64,000 nt of DNA, taken from NCBI GenBank assembly GCA_949318235.1, contig OX439132.1:43650831-43714830 (forward strand), written 5' to 3'. Position 1 is the first letter of the stretch, and each line of letters begins with the position of its first letter. The stretch comes from Ecdyonurus torrentis. Lineage: Eukaryota > Arthropoda > Insecta > Ephemeroptera > Heptageniidae. Below, one piece after another: positions 52,706-64,000 of this stretch. The position numbers were made by a program, and so were the translations under genes. A model generated the notes under the pieces. It was not told the DNA's origin. It worked only from the letters and a program-made list of their open reading frames with translations, and did not search any database.

Positions 52706-55700
52706 TCAGTAGTCAAAGTTAAATTCATAATAAGATGGATCAAAGGTATGAATTCGAATGTAACCATCCTCTCCTCCACTGCTGTAACTCTTGCCATCAG
52801 GGTGAAATGCAACGCTGTTGATTGGTCCAAAGTGACCTTTGACACGGCCAAACTCCTCCTCAAATACCAGGTGAAAGAAGCGAGAGTCAAACTTGCCTAC
52901 ACGAGCAGATGTTGTCGTTACTTCCATAGCCTCTTGACCTCCACCAAGAACCACCTGAAAACACAAGCAAATACTGTTAGCACTCTGACCAACATTGGAA
53001 TATCTTAAAAGTTTTAATAGGAGATATCTTAGCACAATTAATACTCCTACATATTTCTTAACAAATAAAGATTAAAGACACAATCATAAAAATAAGTATG
53101 TTTTTATTCTTTTCCAAAACATTTCAATAGAAATGTGGCGTTTATTTGACTTTTCTAGCTCGTGGGATCAGCAAGCCTCAAGAGGGCAACGAGGCAAATT
53201 GTGAAGTAGTACTTCCCCCAACTGTGTGAGTAAAAAGTCTGTACACCTTCTCATGTGAACTAAGCAGGTAGAGTAAGGGGCACATATTTTTTACTCTGAT
53301 AGTAGAGGGGGGGGGGGTACCATATCTCATTACCCTCGCGAAGCTTGCTTATCCCACGCTAGCAAATTCAAATAAATGACTCAATTCTATTGAATTGTTT
53401 TAGAGAAGAATAGAAAGACTTATTTTTAGGGTTAAGTGTGTCTTTAAAGAAAAATTGACTATGCAATGATAGATACAGTACAATACAAATATTTGATTGA
53501 AAAACACATAGATTATAATATATAGGAAAAAACCATCGCGGTTGGTATTAATTACGTTTAAAAAAATAATTAAAAAATTGTTGGTAGAGATTAGAGCACA
53601 CGTTGAATTGAAAATTAATAAAACGCGAAAATTCTGTGTGAGCCATCTCTAGCTGTACAGAGCTCTCTGCCGAGCCTTACTGATGAGTCCTAGGTAAAGG
53701 ACGAAACCGGTCTAAGGCCAAGAGTAAGTCTGATACTGTTTTATAATGTTGTGCCTTTGATGTAGTGTGAGAACGTGAGATGTTAGGTACATCGTATTTT
53801 ACATTGACACTATACCCCTCATCCCTTTTAACGTCTATTTTTATTTAGCGCAAGCTATAATGATTTGCATCCCCTAGTCCCAATTTACTATTTAAATTAG
53901 AGAGTTTTCGCGTTTTATTAATTTTCAATTCAACGTGTGCTCTAAACACATAGATTAGGAAAAATTGGGAATGGGAGATAGTTATGAGCTTAGGGCAGAG
54001 AAAACAAATTCTAAACTCGGCCAAAAGTCATTAGAAATTACTTTCTCTACCACAGTGTACCAACGTAAGCTCATTACTATCTGATTCCCCAAATTTTCCT
54101 CATCTATGTGTGTTTTTCTAGCAAATCTTTTTATTTCTTTAATGTTTAGAAAAAAAAAAAAAAAAAAAATGACTCCATGGTACACTTGATAAATATATTA
54201 TATATTTTTTACATATATATAGAAAAACAAATTTGAAATTTTGGGAAAAGGGAGGTGACCACTAGCTGAAAGATGCCTTGTGTGACACAAAAGATACTTT
54301 ACTACTGTCAACCGGGGTGAAACTGAAAGCCAATCACAGAGCTGCTTTCAAAGTGCTCTGTGTCTAGCAAGATAGGGAAAAGTGAAAGCTTGTACAAGAT
54401 TGGAGTTTCAATTTTAACCCGCACTTTCAATTTCACCCCGGTTGACTGTAATTAACAATAATAATTATAAAAAGAAACACTTCTTAGGCAAATATTTCAT
54501 TAAAAAGGGAGAAGGGTTGGGGGGGGGGGGGGGTCAGTTACTCCGAGTTGTATAAAATTATATTGTTTTGTTATTATCATTAGTATTGCATCTTGCAAAA
54601 GTTGTTGAATGTTTCCCCCCACTTACATGGTCCATGATGGGTGAGATGGCAGCACTATTGACAGGTCTCTCTGTCTTGTACAATTTGAGAGGGATGAGCT
54701 CAGCAGCATCATAGAGACGCGCTGTGTTATCCTTGGAAGCTGTAATGAACATGGTGCCATCTTTGTTCAGTTGCATGTCGTTGACCTGTTTGGTGTGCTC
54801 GTGCACCATGTTCAGCTCCTTACCAGTCTGCAACCAACATAACATGTTACAAACATTATAGAACAAAAGCAAGTCACTTAAGTCAATCATATCACTTCTA
54901 GTTAGATATTAAAATAAATGTAGCTATTTAAAAAATAATAAGATTTGCCACATAATACTGAAGAACTATGCCACTATGAATTTTAGTGCTTGAAATATGT
55001 ATCTAGTAGGCAACTTAACTGCTTGTCATTTATAAGTTAAAACATATCGATGTTGTTGCAAATCGTCAAATCGATCTTGTTGCGAAAAAAAGGCCTATCT
55101 CGTTTTTTGTCAGTGGAAGCAAAAGGCCTATCTCGTATTTTGTCAGTGGAAGCAAAAGGCCTATCTCGTTCCCGAACGTTATGGAAATAGCGCTCGAGAT
55201 AGGCCTTTTGCTTCCACTGACATAAATGAGATAGGCCTTTTTTTCGCAACAAGATCGAAATAATGTATCTTGTTTTTTTTTTTGTCACGGTTAGCAAAAT
55301 GTGTGTCTTGTATTTGTCACTCGTAGCAGAATGTGTATCTGGTTTTTCGTCACGCGAAGCAAAATGTGTAAGTTGAGCGCCATCTACATTATGTTCGGAA
55401 GCGACTTACACATTTTGCTATGTGACAAATAACGAGATAGACATTTTGCTTACTGTGATAAAAAACAAGTTATACACATAATGATCGCAACAACATAAAT
55501 ATGTATTTTTCTCCACAATAATTTTTGCCCTTAAGATTAACATTTCATTTGGTGTACAAATATTACTCTAAAACTTTTTTTTGTGTTATGGTTACAAGTA
55601 GTTAATAAATTTACTTACATAGTAATTATTATTTAAAACTCAAAGCATGAAAATATATATTTCGGAAAATAAACCACCGTGGTTAGGTATAAAGAAAAGG

Positions 55701-58700
55701 ATAGGAGAAACCAGCAAGAGCCTTATCATAGTGAAGAGAGTCCCACAGCTTGGTGAAAATCTTGCTAGCACTGAGATAAAAGATGAACATGTCATATAAC
55801 TTTTGACTCTAAACTACACGAGCAATTGTGTCATGCCTATGTCAGCCCTTACAGACTCAGAGGGAAACTATGAATGATCTCTCTGAGCTTCTCGGAGTCT
55901 GCAATCACTGACGAATGCAAAACACAATAATTCTCTTAGAGGTTAGTGCCAAAAGCTATCCAATGTTTATGTTTATTTGTATCTCTGTGCTAGCAAGATG
56001 TTCACAGGGCCATGGAACTCGGCTTTTCACTATGGCAAGACCCTTGCTGGTTTCTTCTCTTTTTTTCTTTCAGATTTATCATACCTGACCACAATAATTT
56101 ACTTTTGTTATGGTTTGAAGTAGTCAATTAATTAGTAATTAAAAACACAAGACCCTGAATAATACTGACCCTGAAGTCCCACTGGGTGACGTAACCTTCC
56201 TCGTGCCCGGTGAGAATAGTCTCGTCCATTGCACCCCACACCATTGCGGTCACCTTAGAACCAGGGATTGGGAAGCGAATAATGGGGCTAGCGTCAGCTG
56301 TAAATAATACATATTATCATCAATACATTTATTTAAATAAAAAAATATATTTAGCACACATCTTAGCCAGAACATTTGATCCTAAGTACTAATTAACTAT
56401 ATAAATTAACGAATTTCCGCGTTTTATTAATTTTCAACTTAACATGCTCTATAATCTCTTTCGTACTATTATCTATTGAATTAAATTTTTAATTTTTAAC
56501 AGCATACATATTATTAACAATTTAGCTGAAATTTACAATAATTTTTATGTTTATGTATGGGGGAAAGGTACTTTTAATGTTTATTTGTGATGGTAAACTT
56601 CTAGCTATGTATTTCAAGTTCTAATAGTCGTTGTACAAAAATATTACGCTTTTTACAGTAAGAAGATTTAAAGTAAATTAATCAGATGATTTGGTAATAT
56701 ACAAATTGTCAGCTTGGAATACCTGTCGTATATGGGAAAAAAAATCACATGAAATTAAGCTTTAATAAGCATTATTCACATGACGCGTAAATTTGACGCG
56801 CGTCAACATGCGTCGACGCGCGTAACAAAGTTGGAACAATGTAAACAAATGGAGCCATTCACATGGTTTTTGAAAATTACATGTGTACGGCTCCATTTGT
56901 TTACATTATTCCAACTTTGTAACGCGCGTCGCCGCACATTGACGCACATAAAATTTACGCGTCATGTGAATAATGCTTTACACTGGTGTTTACATGAAAC
57001 AATGGTCAAAATTCATACAATTTTTTTTTAAATTTTACATACACAACAAAAGTATTCCGAACGAACAAAATATACAACATAAATATATAAGTTTAAGTAC
57101 CTGTAGGGATATTATTATTATTATTTTCTTATTTCAAGCTATGCCTGACTTTTAAAAAAATCACATTTGATTCAACAATATAAAAATGATAATAAATTTT
57201 CTACATATTATGGGATGCATTTTTACGCTAACATTTTTTTACTTTCACATTCTTGTTTAAAACTTTTCTAATACAAATTTAAGTGCACAAGAGTTAAACT
57301 TCTTTTTTCATCAATTTATGTTATCCACTTTACTATATAATAGACAAGGAAAGCGAAATTTTGGGGGTAGTTTTTAGTACATATTCTGATAGAGCATAAA
57401 AAGATCTATCTCTGGTAAAAATTTGAAAACTTTTGGTTGAAAACTCGAATTTTAATCGAAGATTTTCTACCTTTATCGCAGGGATGACATGAACCTTACG
57501 TCGTGCATTCTTATTTTGGAGCCATTATAGAAAGTGAGTGTTCCAGAATTAGTGGAATAAATTGATAATTAATATCTCCGTTCATATTTAAGCTATTTAA
57601 ATAAAACTACCATCCATTGATAGGAAAAATGTTGATGTTTTTGCCATACCCCTATTGTTATCCTCCCTTATAAATTTCACCCCTTCCAGGAGTGACTTCC
57701 AAAGACACGAACTGGAACATAGCTGTTTCAGTTATTTTTTTTTATACTAATATGTAGAAGTTCTTCGATTTTGATAGAACCAACAAAGTTACCAGTGTGA
57801 CTTACCCAAATAGGGATTTTAGTTACCAAAAATGAAAAAATCAAACCCTGAAGATTAAAGGGTGCCACCCCTGCAAATAAGGGTGTCAGTAGGGTACAAA
57901 AATAGAATCAACCGATTTGGGCAAATGAGGTATTGTATCCGGGGTAACTTGAAGCGCCAAAAACAGTGGTGGCAAATAAAAGGTTCTAAATTTACCCCTC
58001 ACAAGTTTAGGGGTAGTTTACCCCTGAAATTCAAGTTCTCGTATCGAGACAATACAAACGCTGAAACCTGTGTAACTTGACATGCCAAAGACAAAATGAC
58101 AGTTAAAAGTTGATTATTTCCCCCCCCCCACCACGTGTTTAGGGGTGGTTTACCCCTGAATATCAAGTTCTCGTATCGGAACACAACCAACTTTGAAACC
58201 TGGGTAACTTGACACGCCAAAGACGAAAATGACACTTAAAAGTTGAATATTTCACCCCCAAACGTGTTTAGGGGTGGTTTACCCCTAAAATTTAAATTCT
58301 CGTATCGGGACACAACCAACTTTGAAACCTGGGTAACTTGACATGCCAAAGACAAAAACTACAGTTAAAAATTGATTATTTCAACCCACACGTGTTTAGG
58401 GGTGGTTTACCCCTGAAATTCAAGTTCTCGTATATGGACACAACCAACTTTGAAACCTGGGTAACTTGACACGCCAAGGACAAAAATGACATTTAAAAGT
58501 TGATTATTTCCCCCCCACACGATTTTAGGGGTAGTTTACCCGTGAAATTTAAGTTCTCGTATCGGGACGCAAAAAACATGAAAGTCTAAGTAACTTGAAA
58601 AGCCAAAATCAATATTGACAGTAAAGAGATTTTAATTTTAACCCCTCACGAGTTTAGAGGTAGTGTACCCCTGAAATTTAAGTTCTCGTATCGGGACAAA

Positions 58701-61700
58701 ATGAACGAGGAAACTTGTGGAACTTGACATGCTAAAGACAAAAATGACAGTTTAAATTGTCCTATTTTACCCCGACACGAGTTTAGGGGTAGTTTACCCG
58801 TGGAATTCAAGTACTCGTATCGGGACGCAAAATACATGGAGATCTAAGTAACTTGAAAAGCCAAATATGATGTTGACAGTAAAAAGGTTCTAATTTAACC
58901 CCCTTACGAGTTTAGGGGTAGTTTATCCCTGAATTTCAATTTTTTTTTTGGATTGCACAAACAAGGAAGTTTGAGTATCATGATAATATATGCCATAGCC
59001 AATACTGATACAACTAATTAAAACAGTATTTCCTTCATTGACTCATTAAAGGCTCTGGATACTTAAAAAAGAAGGGTTTTATACTTCAATGGGACCAAAT
59101 TTCTGATGACCTTTCAAAATTGCCATCGCTCTAGCTCACGGTATATCGGAGCACGGCACTTTAAACGCACTCGCCGTACTCGCCGCCGAAATTTTGCACC
59201 AGGCAGTTGTGACGTACAGTCCATGCCACCTGAGAATGTTCGCGATTAATCGAAATCGAACCACGAGCCAATAGATACCCAAGCGGCGCTCAAGTTTACT
59301 AGTAGGTGGGGTAATGTTAACTAAATGGAGAATTTTTATATGCTCTCTTATTAGTCGCATCCTTAGGTGGCGCGGACTGTAGCAACTGCCCAACTCCAGC
59401 ACCCTATAACCAGGGCGAACCTCTTTGAACCGACCCTCTGCACTCTTAGTCCTTAGCAATCAACCCATCTCACCTGATTGTGGGTACAACCTTTTACTGT
59501 TTTAACCCTGAAAGTTTGTAGCTTTTTAATTACCCTTTTTAGGGGTTGTAAAGGTAGCAATAATCGATTACAAGGGTGCAAAGTAGAACTTTTATATAGA
59601 AAATTTAATGCACGTTAACAAAAATTAAAAGTTCAACCATGAAGGTTTTTAAAGATGAGTAACCCAAGTGAAGGGACCCAAAGGTTATCTTGCACCACCC
59701 GCTAGGTCCGGCCCCTGTGGGTCATTTAGGGGTGTACAGTACTAAAAATTAAAGTTCTCCGATTTGGGCGCAGAAAACGTTGCAATCGGAGTAAATTAAT
59801 ATATTAAAGACGATGGTTAGCACAAAAGCGTTAAATACACATCTTTTGAGGATAAAAGGGGAGGTTCAACCCTAAAATTCAAGAACCCCAATTTAGATGC
59901 ACCATTCGTCAAAATCAGTGTAACTTGACTTCCATACAACGATAGTAAGCATAAAGGAGTTATAATCTCATCATTTGAAGATTAAAGGGGCGGTTCAACC
60001 GTAAATTCAATTAGACCGATTTAACCCTTAATATATAACCCTTAAGTGCTTGTAATAATTTTTAAAAGCTTCAGTTTTATGCTTCAGTCATCACAATTGG
60101 TCTAATTGAATTTAGGGTTGAACCGCCCCTTTAATCCTCAAAAGATGTTTATTTAACGCTTTTGTGCTAACCATCGTCTTTAATAGATTAATTTACTCCG
60201 ATTGCAACGTTTTCTGCGCCCAAATCGGAGAACTTTAATTTTTAGTACTGTACACCCCTAAATGACCCACAGGGGCCGGACCTAGCGGGTGGTGCAAGAT
60301 AACCTTTGGGTCCCTTCACTTGGGTTACTCATCTTTAAAAACCTTCATGGTTGAACTTTTAATTTTTGTTAACGTGCATTAAATTTTCTATATAAAAGTT
60401 CTACTTTGCACCCTTGTAATCGATTATTGCTACCTTTACAACCCCTAAAAAGGGTAATTAAAAAGCTACAAACTTTCAGGGTTAAAACAGTAAAAGGTTG
60501 TACCCACAATCAGGTGAGATGGGTTGATTGCTAAGGACTAAGAGTGCAGAGGGTCGGTTCAAAGAGGTTCGCCCTGGTTATAGGGTGCTGGAGTTGGGCA
60601 GTTGCTACAGTCCGCGCCACCTAAGGATGCGACTAATAAGAGAGCATATAAAAATTCTCCATTTAGTTAACATTACCCCACCTACTAGTAAACTTGAGCG
60701 CCGCTTGGGTATCTATTGGCTCGTGGTTCGATTTCGATTAATCGTGAACATCTTCAGGTGGCATGGACTGTACGTCACAACTGCCTGGTGCAAAATTTCG
60801 GCGGCGAGTACGGCGAGTGCGTTTAAAGTGCCGTGCTCCGATATACCGTGAGCTAGAGCGATGGCAATTTTGAAAGGTCATCAGAAATTTGGTCCCATTG
60901 AAGTATAAAACCCTTCTTTTTTAAGTATCCAGGGCCTTTAATGAGTCAATGAAGGAAATACTGTTTTAATTAGTTGTATCAGTATTGGCTATGGCATATA
61001 TTATCATGATACTCAAACTTCCTTGTTTGTGCAATCCAAAAAAAAAATTGAAATTCAGGGATAAACTACCCCTAAACTCGTAAGGGGGTTAAATTAGAAC
61101 CTTTTTACTGTCAACATCATATTTGGCTTTTCAAGTTACTTAGATCTCCATGTATTTTGCGTCCCGATACGAGTACTTGAATTCCACGGGTAAACTACCC
61201 CTAAACTCGTGTCGGGGTAAAATAGGACAATTTAAACTGTCATTTTTGTCTTTAGCATGTCAAGTTCCACAAGTTTCCTCGTTCATTTTGTCCCGATACG
61301 AGAACTTAAATTTCAGGGGTACACTACCTCTAAACTCGTGAGGGGTTAAAATTAAAATCTCTTTACTGTCAATATTGATTTTGGCTTTTCAAGTTACTTA
61401 GACTTTCATGTTTTTTGCGTCCCGATACGAGAACTTAAATTTCACGGGTAAACTACCCCTAAAATCGTTAGAGGGTCGAAAAAGAAATTTTAAATTGTCC
61501 CCATAGTCTTTAGCGTTCCCAGTTATGCAGGTTTCATTGTTCGTTGTGTCCTGATACGAGAACATGAATTTCAGGGGTAAACTACCCCTAAAGTCGTGTG
61601 GGGGGAAATAATAAACTTTTAATTGTCATTTTTGTCTTTGGCGTGTCAAGTTACCCAGGTTTCAAAGTTGGTTGTGTTCCGATACGAAAACTTAAACTTG

Positions 61701-63990
61701 AGGGGTTAACTACCCCTAAACAAGTGTGAGGGTGAAATAATTACCTTTTAACTGTCATTTTTGTCTTTGGCGCGTCAATTTACCCAGGTTTCAAAGTTGG
61801 TTGTGTCCCGATACGAGAATTTGAATTTAAGGGGTAAGCCACCCCTAAACACGTTTGGGGGTGAAATATTCAACTTTTAACTGTCGTTTTCGTCTTTGGC
61901 GTGTCAAGTTACCCAGGTTTCAAAGATGGTTGTGTTCCGATACGAAAACTTAAACTTGAGGGGTTAACCACCCCTAAACACGTGTGAGTGTGAAATAATT
62001 AACTTTTAACTGTCATTTTTGTCTTTGGCGTGTCAATTTACCCAGGTTTCAAAGTTGGTTGTGTCCCGATACGAGAATTTGAATTTAAGGGGTAAGCCAC
62101 CCCTAAACACGTTTGGGGGTGAAATATTCAACTTTTAACTGTCGTTTTCGTCTTTGGCGTGTCAAGTTACCCAGGTTTCAAAGATGGTTGTGTTCCGATA
62201 CGAGAACTTGAATTCCACGGGTAAACTACCCCTAAACTCGTGTCGGGGTAAATAGGACAATTTTAACTGTCATTTTGTCTTTGGCATGTCAAGTTACACA
62301 AGTTTCCTCGTTCATTTTGTCCCGATTCGAGAACTTGAATTTCAGGGGTAAACCACACCTAAACACATGTGGGGGCGAAATAATCAACTTTTAACTGTCG
62401 TTTTTGTCTTTGGCGTGTCAAGTTACCCAGGTTTCAAAGTTGGTTGTGTCCCGATACGAGAATATAAATTTTAGGGGTAAACCACCCCTAAACACGTTTG
62501 GGGGTGAAATATTCAACTTTTAAGTGTCATTTTCATCTTTGGCGTGTCAAGTTACCCAGGTTTCAAAGTTGGTTGTGTTCCGATACGAGAACTTGAATTT
62601 CAGAGGTAAACCACCCCTAAACACGGGGGGGGGGGAATAATCAACTTTTAACTGTCATTTTGTCTTTGGCATGTCAAGTTACACAAGTTTCCTCGTTCAT
62701 TTTGTCCCGATTCGAGAACTTAAATTTCAGGGGTAAACCACCCCTAAACACATGTGGGGGCGAAATAATCAACTTTTAACTGTCGTTTTTGTCTTTGGCG
62801 TGTCAAGATACCCAGGTTTCAAAGTTGGTTGTGTCCCGATACGAGAATTTAAATTTTAGGGGTAAACCACCCCTAAACACGTTTGGGGGTGAAATATTCA
62901 ACTTTTTAGTGTCATTTTTGTCTTTGGCGTGTCAAGTTACCCAGGTTTCAAAGTTGGTTGTGTTCCGATACGAGAACTTGATATTCAGGGGTAAACCACC
63001 CTTAAACACGTGGTGGGGGGGGGGAATAATCAACTTTTAACTGTCATTTTGTCTTTGGCATGTCAAGTTACACAGGTTTCAGCGTTTGTATTGTCCCGAT
63101 ACGAGAACTTGAATTTCAGGGGTAAACTACCCCTAAACTTGTGAGGGGTAAATTTAGAACCTTTTATTTTTGCCACCACTGTCTTTGGCGCGTCAAGTTA
63201 CCCCGGACACAATACCTCATTTGCCCAAATCAGTTGATTCTATTTTTGTACCCTACTGACACCCTTATTTGCAGGGGTGGCACCCTTTAATCTTCAGGGT
63301 TTGATTTTTTCATTTTTGGTAACTAAAATCCCTATTTGGGTAAGTCACACTGGTAACTTTGTTGGTTCTATCAAAATCGAAGAACTTCTACATATTAGTA
63401 TAAAAAAAATAACTGAAACAGCTATGTTGCAGTTCGTGTCTTTGGAAGTCACCCCTGGAAGGGGTGAAATTTATAAGGGAGGATAACAATAGGGGTATGG
63501 CAAAAACATCAACATTTTTCCTATCAATGGATGGTAGTTTTATTTAAATAGCTTAATTATGAACGGAGATATTAATTATCAATTTATTCCACTAATTCTG
63601 GAACACTCAATTTCTATAATGGCTCCAAAATAAGAATGCACGACGTAAGGTTCATGTCAGCCCTGCGATAAAGGTAGAAAATCTTCGATTAAAATTCGAG
63701 TTTTCAACCAAAAGTTTTCAAATTTTTACCAGAGATAGATCTTTTTATGCTCTATCAGAATATGTACTAAAAACTACCCCCAAAATTTCGCTTTCCTTGT
63801 CTATTGAAGTTTTCCTCCGAGTTGCACGAAGTCTTACCAATAGATCTGTCTACGTTCCTAACGTCAATGATGTACATCTCACACTGCTGTCCCATGGTCT
63901 TATCTGTTGTATAGATAGCCATGTTACCACTATAGCTGAACCCACATGTTCTCACAGACGATCTTGTGTCAATTTTTCCAATCTCCTTGC
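52706..63990 (-). CDS. eIF3i: Eukaryotic translation initiation factor 3 subunit i (3' part)
   Basis: Four exons cover the last 243 residues or so of a family of about 325: 63990-63838, 56297-56170, 54827-54627 and 52954-52706 (stop TGA 52708-52706). The gene continues past the right edge. The protein is a WD40 beta-propeller of the eIF3 complex in the cytoplasm, which supports 43S pre-initiation complex assembly and scanning. Diagnostic stretches: [62 protein letters not shown] and [20 protein letters not shown], all close to animal eIF3i/TRIP-1. All splice phases agree (2+1, 0, 0). The introns are repeat-laden; the first visible one (56298-63837) is 7.5 kb and filled with a giant palindrome. 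Confidence 0.97.
53145..53395. repeat. Diverged copy of the 874-1103 MITE
   Basis: Shares 'gacttttctagc', the 'tgggataagc' end and the interior 'gtgtacaccttctca', 'agcaggtagag' and 'cacat.ttttttactct' blocks with 874-1103. It lies in the last eIF3i intron. Confidence 0.65.
53505..53958. mobile_element. Second hammerhead-bearing foldback element
   Basis: Flanked by a 14 bp near-direct duplication (AAACACATAGATTA at about 53503 and 53944). The left ~110 bp ('aggaaaaaaccatcgcggtt' to 'aaaacgcgaaaattct') is the inverted end of the 42.1-44.0 kb element. From 53633 the sequence switches to the plus-sense body with a hammerhead at 53674-53718 and the distal end 'tttattaattttcaattcaa'. It is diverged by scattered substitutions from the importin-4 copy. 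A further end fragment lies at about 56408-56480. Confidence 0.7.
53674..53718 (+). ncRNA. Type I hammerhead ribozyme, copy D
   Basis: The same 45-base motif as copies A-C with all core bases and both stems intact. Flanking sequence has diverged (for example GGCCAAGAG in place of GGCAAAGAG just downstream), so the ribozyme is preserved in an otherwise drifting element. It lies antisense within the last eIF3i intron. Confidence 0.9.
54292..54452. repeat. Short MITE (ACTGTCAACCGGGGTGAAA ends)
   Basis: Terminal inverted repeats of about 25 bp (ACTGTCAACCGGGGTGAAAC and complement TTTCACCCCGGTTGACTGT) with 'actgaaag'/'ctttcaattt' continuations. About 160 bp, no ORF. Confidence 0.8.
55053..55490. 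repeat. Two adjacent foldbacks with ~37 bp tandem units
   Basis: 55053-55262: short tandem units 'aggcctatctcgtttt.tgtcagtggaagcaaa', with the complement on the other side of 'cgttcccgaacgttatgg'. 55263-55490: a second foldback of similar design with 'aaaatgtgtatctggttttt'-type units around 'catctacattatgttcgg'. The sequences differ, but both use a unit ending in a 'tgtca(g/c)' plus '(g)aagcaaaa' tail. Frames such as [10 protein letters not shown] repeats come from the units and are not genes. Confidence 0.75.
55663..56100. repeat. Complete copy of the 39282-39702 palindrome
   Basis: Starts 'ggaaaataaaccaccgtggttag' and ends with the complement 'ctgaccacaataattta'. The arms share 'gaaaccagcaag', 'gtgaagagagtccca' and 'aaaatcttgctagca'. 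About 438 bp, within an eIF3i intron. Confidence 0.75.
56764..56985. repeat. MITE-like palindrome with GCATTATTCACATGACGCG ends
   Basis: About 100 bp arms: left GCATTATTCACATGACGCGT, right ACGCGTCATGTGAATAATGC. Inside are G+C-rich 'gcgcgtcaacatgcgtcg' blocks and 'ttggaacaatgtaaacaaat'. No coding potential. Confidence 0.85.
57990..58950. repeat. ~128 bp tandem array, left arm (about 7 units)
   Basis: Units share 'gttctcgtatcgggaca', 'aacctgggtaacttgaca', 'gccaaagacaaaaatgaca' and 'gtttaggggtagtttacccc'. Counting the 'ttctcgtat' word gives about seven units (near 58036, 58170, 58300, 58428, 58557, 58685 and 58815). Divergence between units is moderate. Confidence 0.85.
59136..59459 (-). other. 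107-codon frame in the inner arm, probably not a gene
   Basis: The inner part of each arm holds the same 107-codon frame (here and at 60528-60851 on the plus strand), differing by two residues. It has no recognisable domain. It overlaps an internal ~190 bp element with 'ggcagttg..acagtcc.cgccacct' ends. The match between copies is explained by the palindrome and is not evidence of protein selection. Confidence 0.3.
61030..63190. repeat. ~128 bp tandem array, right arm (about 16 units)
   Basis: Same unit as the left arm in reverse orientation. Counting 'gatacgag'/'gattcgag'/'gatacgaaa' words gives about 16 units, spaced 128-130 bp where I measured them. Some neighbouring blocks are nearly identical (for example 61740-61860 and 62000-62120), which suggests recent higher-order duplication of unit pairs. 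Confidence 0.85.
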
Positions 63991-64000
63991 CTGAAAAAGC

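Larger units (their letters stand above)
57349..63805. mobile_element. Giant 6.5 kb foldback element in an eIF3i intron
   Basis: The outer ends 'atagacaaggaaagcgaaat' (57349) and its complement (ending 63805) begin arms that mirror each other down to a ~65-base centre near 60027-60092. Each arm has the same order: outer unique part (~600 bp), tandem array of ~128 bp units, inner unique part (~1.1 kb). The left arm is about 2.7 kb and the right about 3.7 kb; the difference is in the tandem array. No transposase or reverse transcriptase is visible. This structure fits Foldback-type elements, but I cannot name the family. Target duplications are not clear. Confidence 0.8.

Noticed and set aside
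57862..63040. Repeated frames such as [20 protein letters not shown]
   Set aside because: Translations of the ~128 bp tandem unit; they shift frame and stop between units and have no start context.

Overview
This is an A+T-rich eukaryotic nuclear window. Its genes are split by many GT-AG introns, and the space between exons is packed with microsatellites, palindromic (MITE-like) repeats and retroelement debris. An insect-type gustatory receptor plus an ACX/Ac76E-like adenylyl cyclase point to an arthropod. I cannot name the species; the repeat-rich, simple-sequence-rich texture would fit a crustacean, myriapod or chelicerate as well as an insect.

Layout. (1) 1587-3947, + strand: a complete four-exon gustatory-receptor-like gene of 420 codons before the stop (my splice model), with a 364 bp (TTCA)n array in its last intron. 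(2) 30517-5910, - strand: a complete 21-exon transmembrane adenylyl cyclase (1148 aa). Every exon phase joins, and both catalytic halves carry their expected residues. The receptor and the cyclase are convergent. (3) 30.5-37.1 kb: a mostly non-coding interval with a hAT-like MITE and one candidate 5' non-coding exon of the cyclase. (4) 51959-37162, - strand: importin-4 (18 exons, 1097 aa). (5) 63990-52706, - strand: the last four exons of eIF3 subunit i; its first ~85 residues lie beyond the window.

The genes do not form a functional cluster. They are a sensory receptor, a cAMP-producing enzyme, a nuclear import receptor and a translation initiation subunit, the last two being housekeeping genes in tandem.

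The most unusual content is in the introns. Four copies of a self-cleaving type I hammerhead ribozyme motif (45 nt each) lie in two retroelement insertions: 42100-44027 in importin-4 and about 53505-53958 in eIF3i. The first insertion has two 501 bp direct repeats at a period of exactly 884 bp, a third inverted copy and a 16 bp target duplication. This looks like a non-autonomous Penelope-like element or retrozyme. The largest eIF3i intron holds a 6.5 kb inverted repeat (57349-63805) whose arms carry different numbers of a ~128 bp tandem unit. Several MITE families recur, some nested two or three deep.
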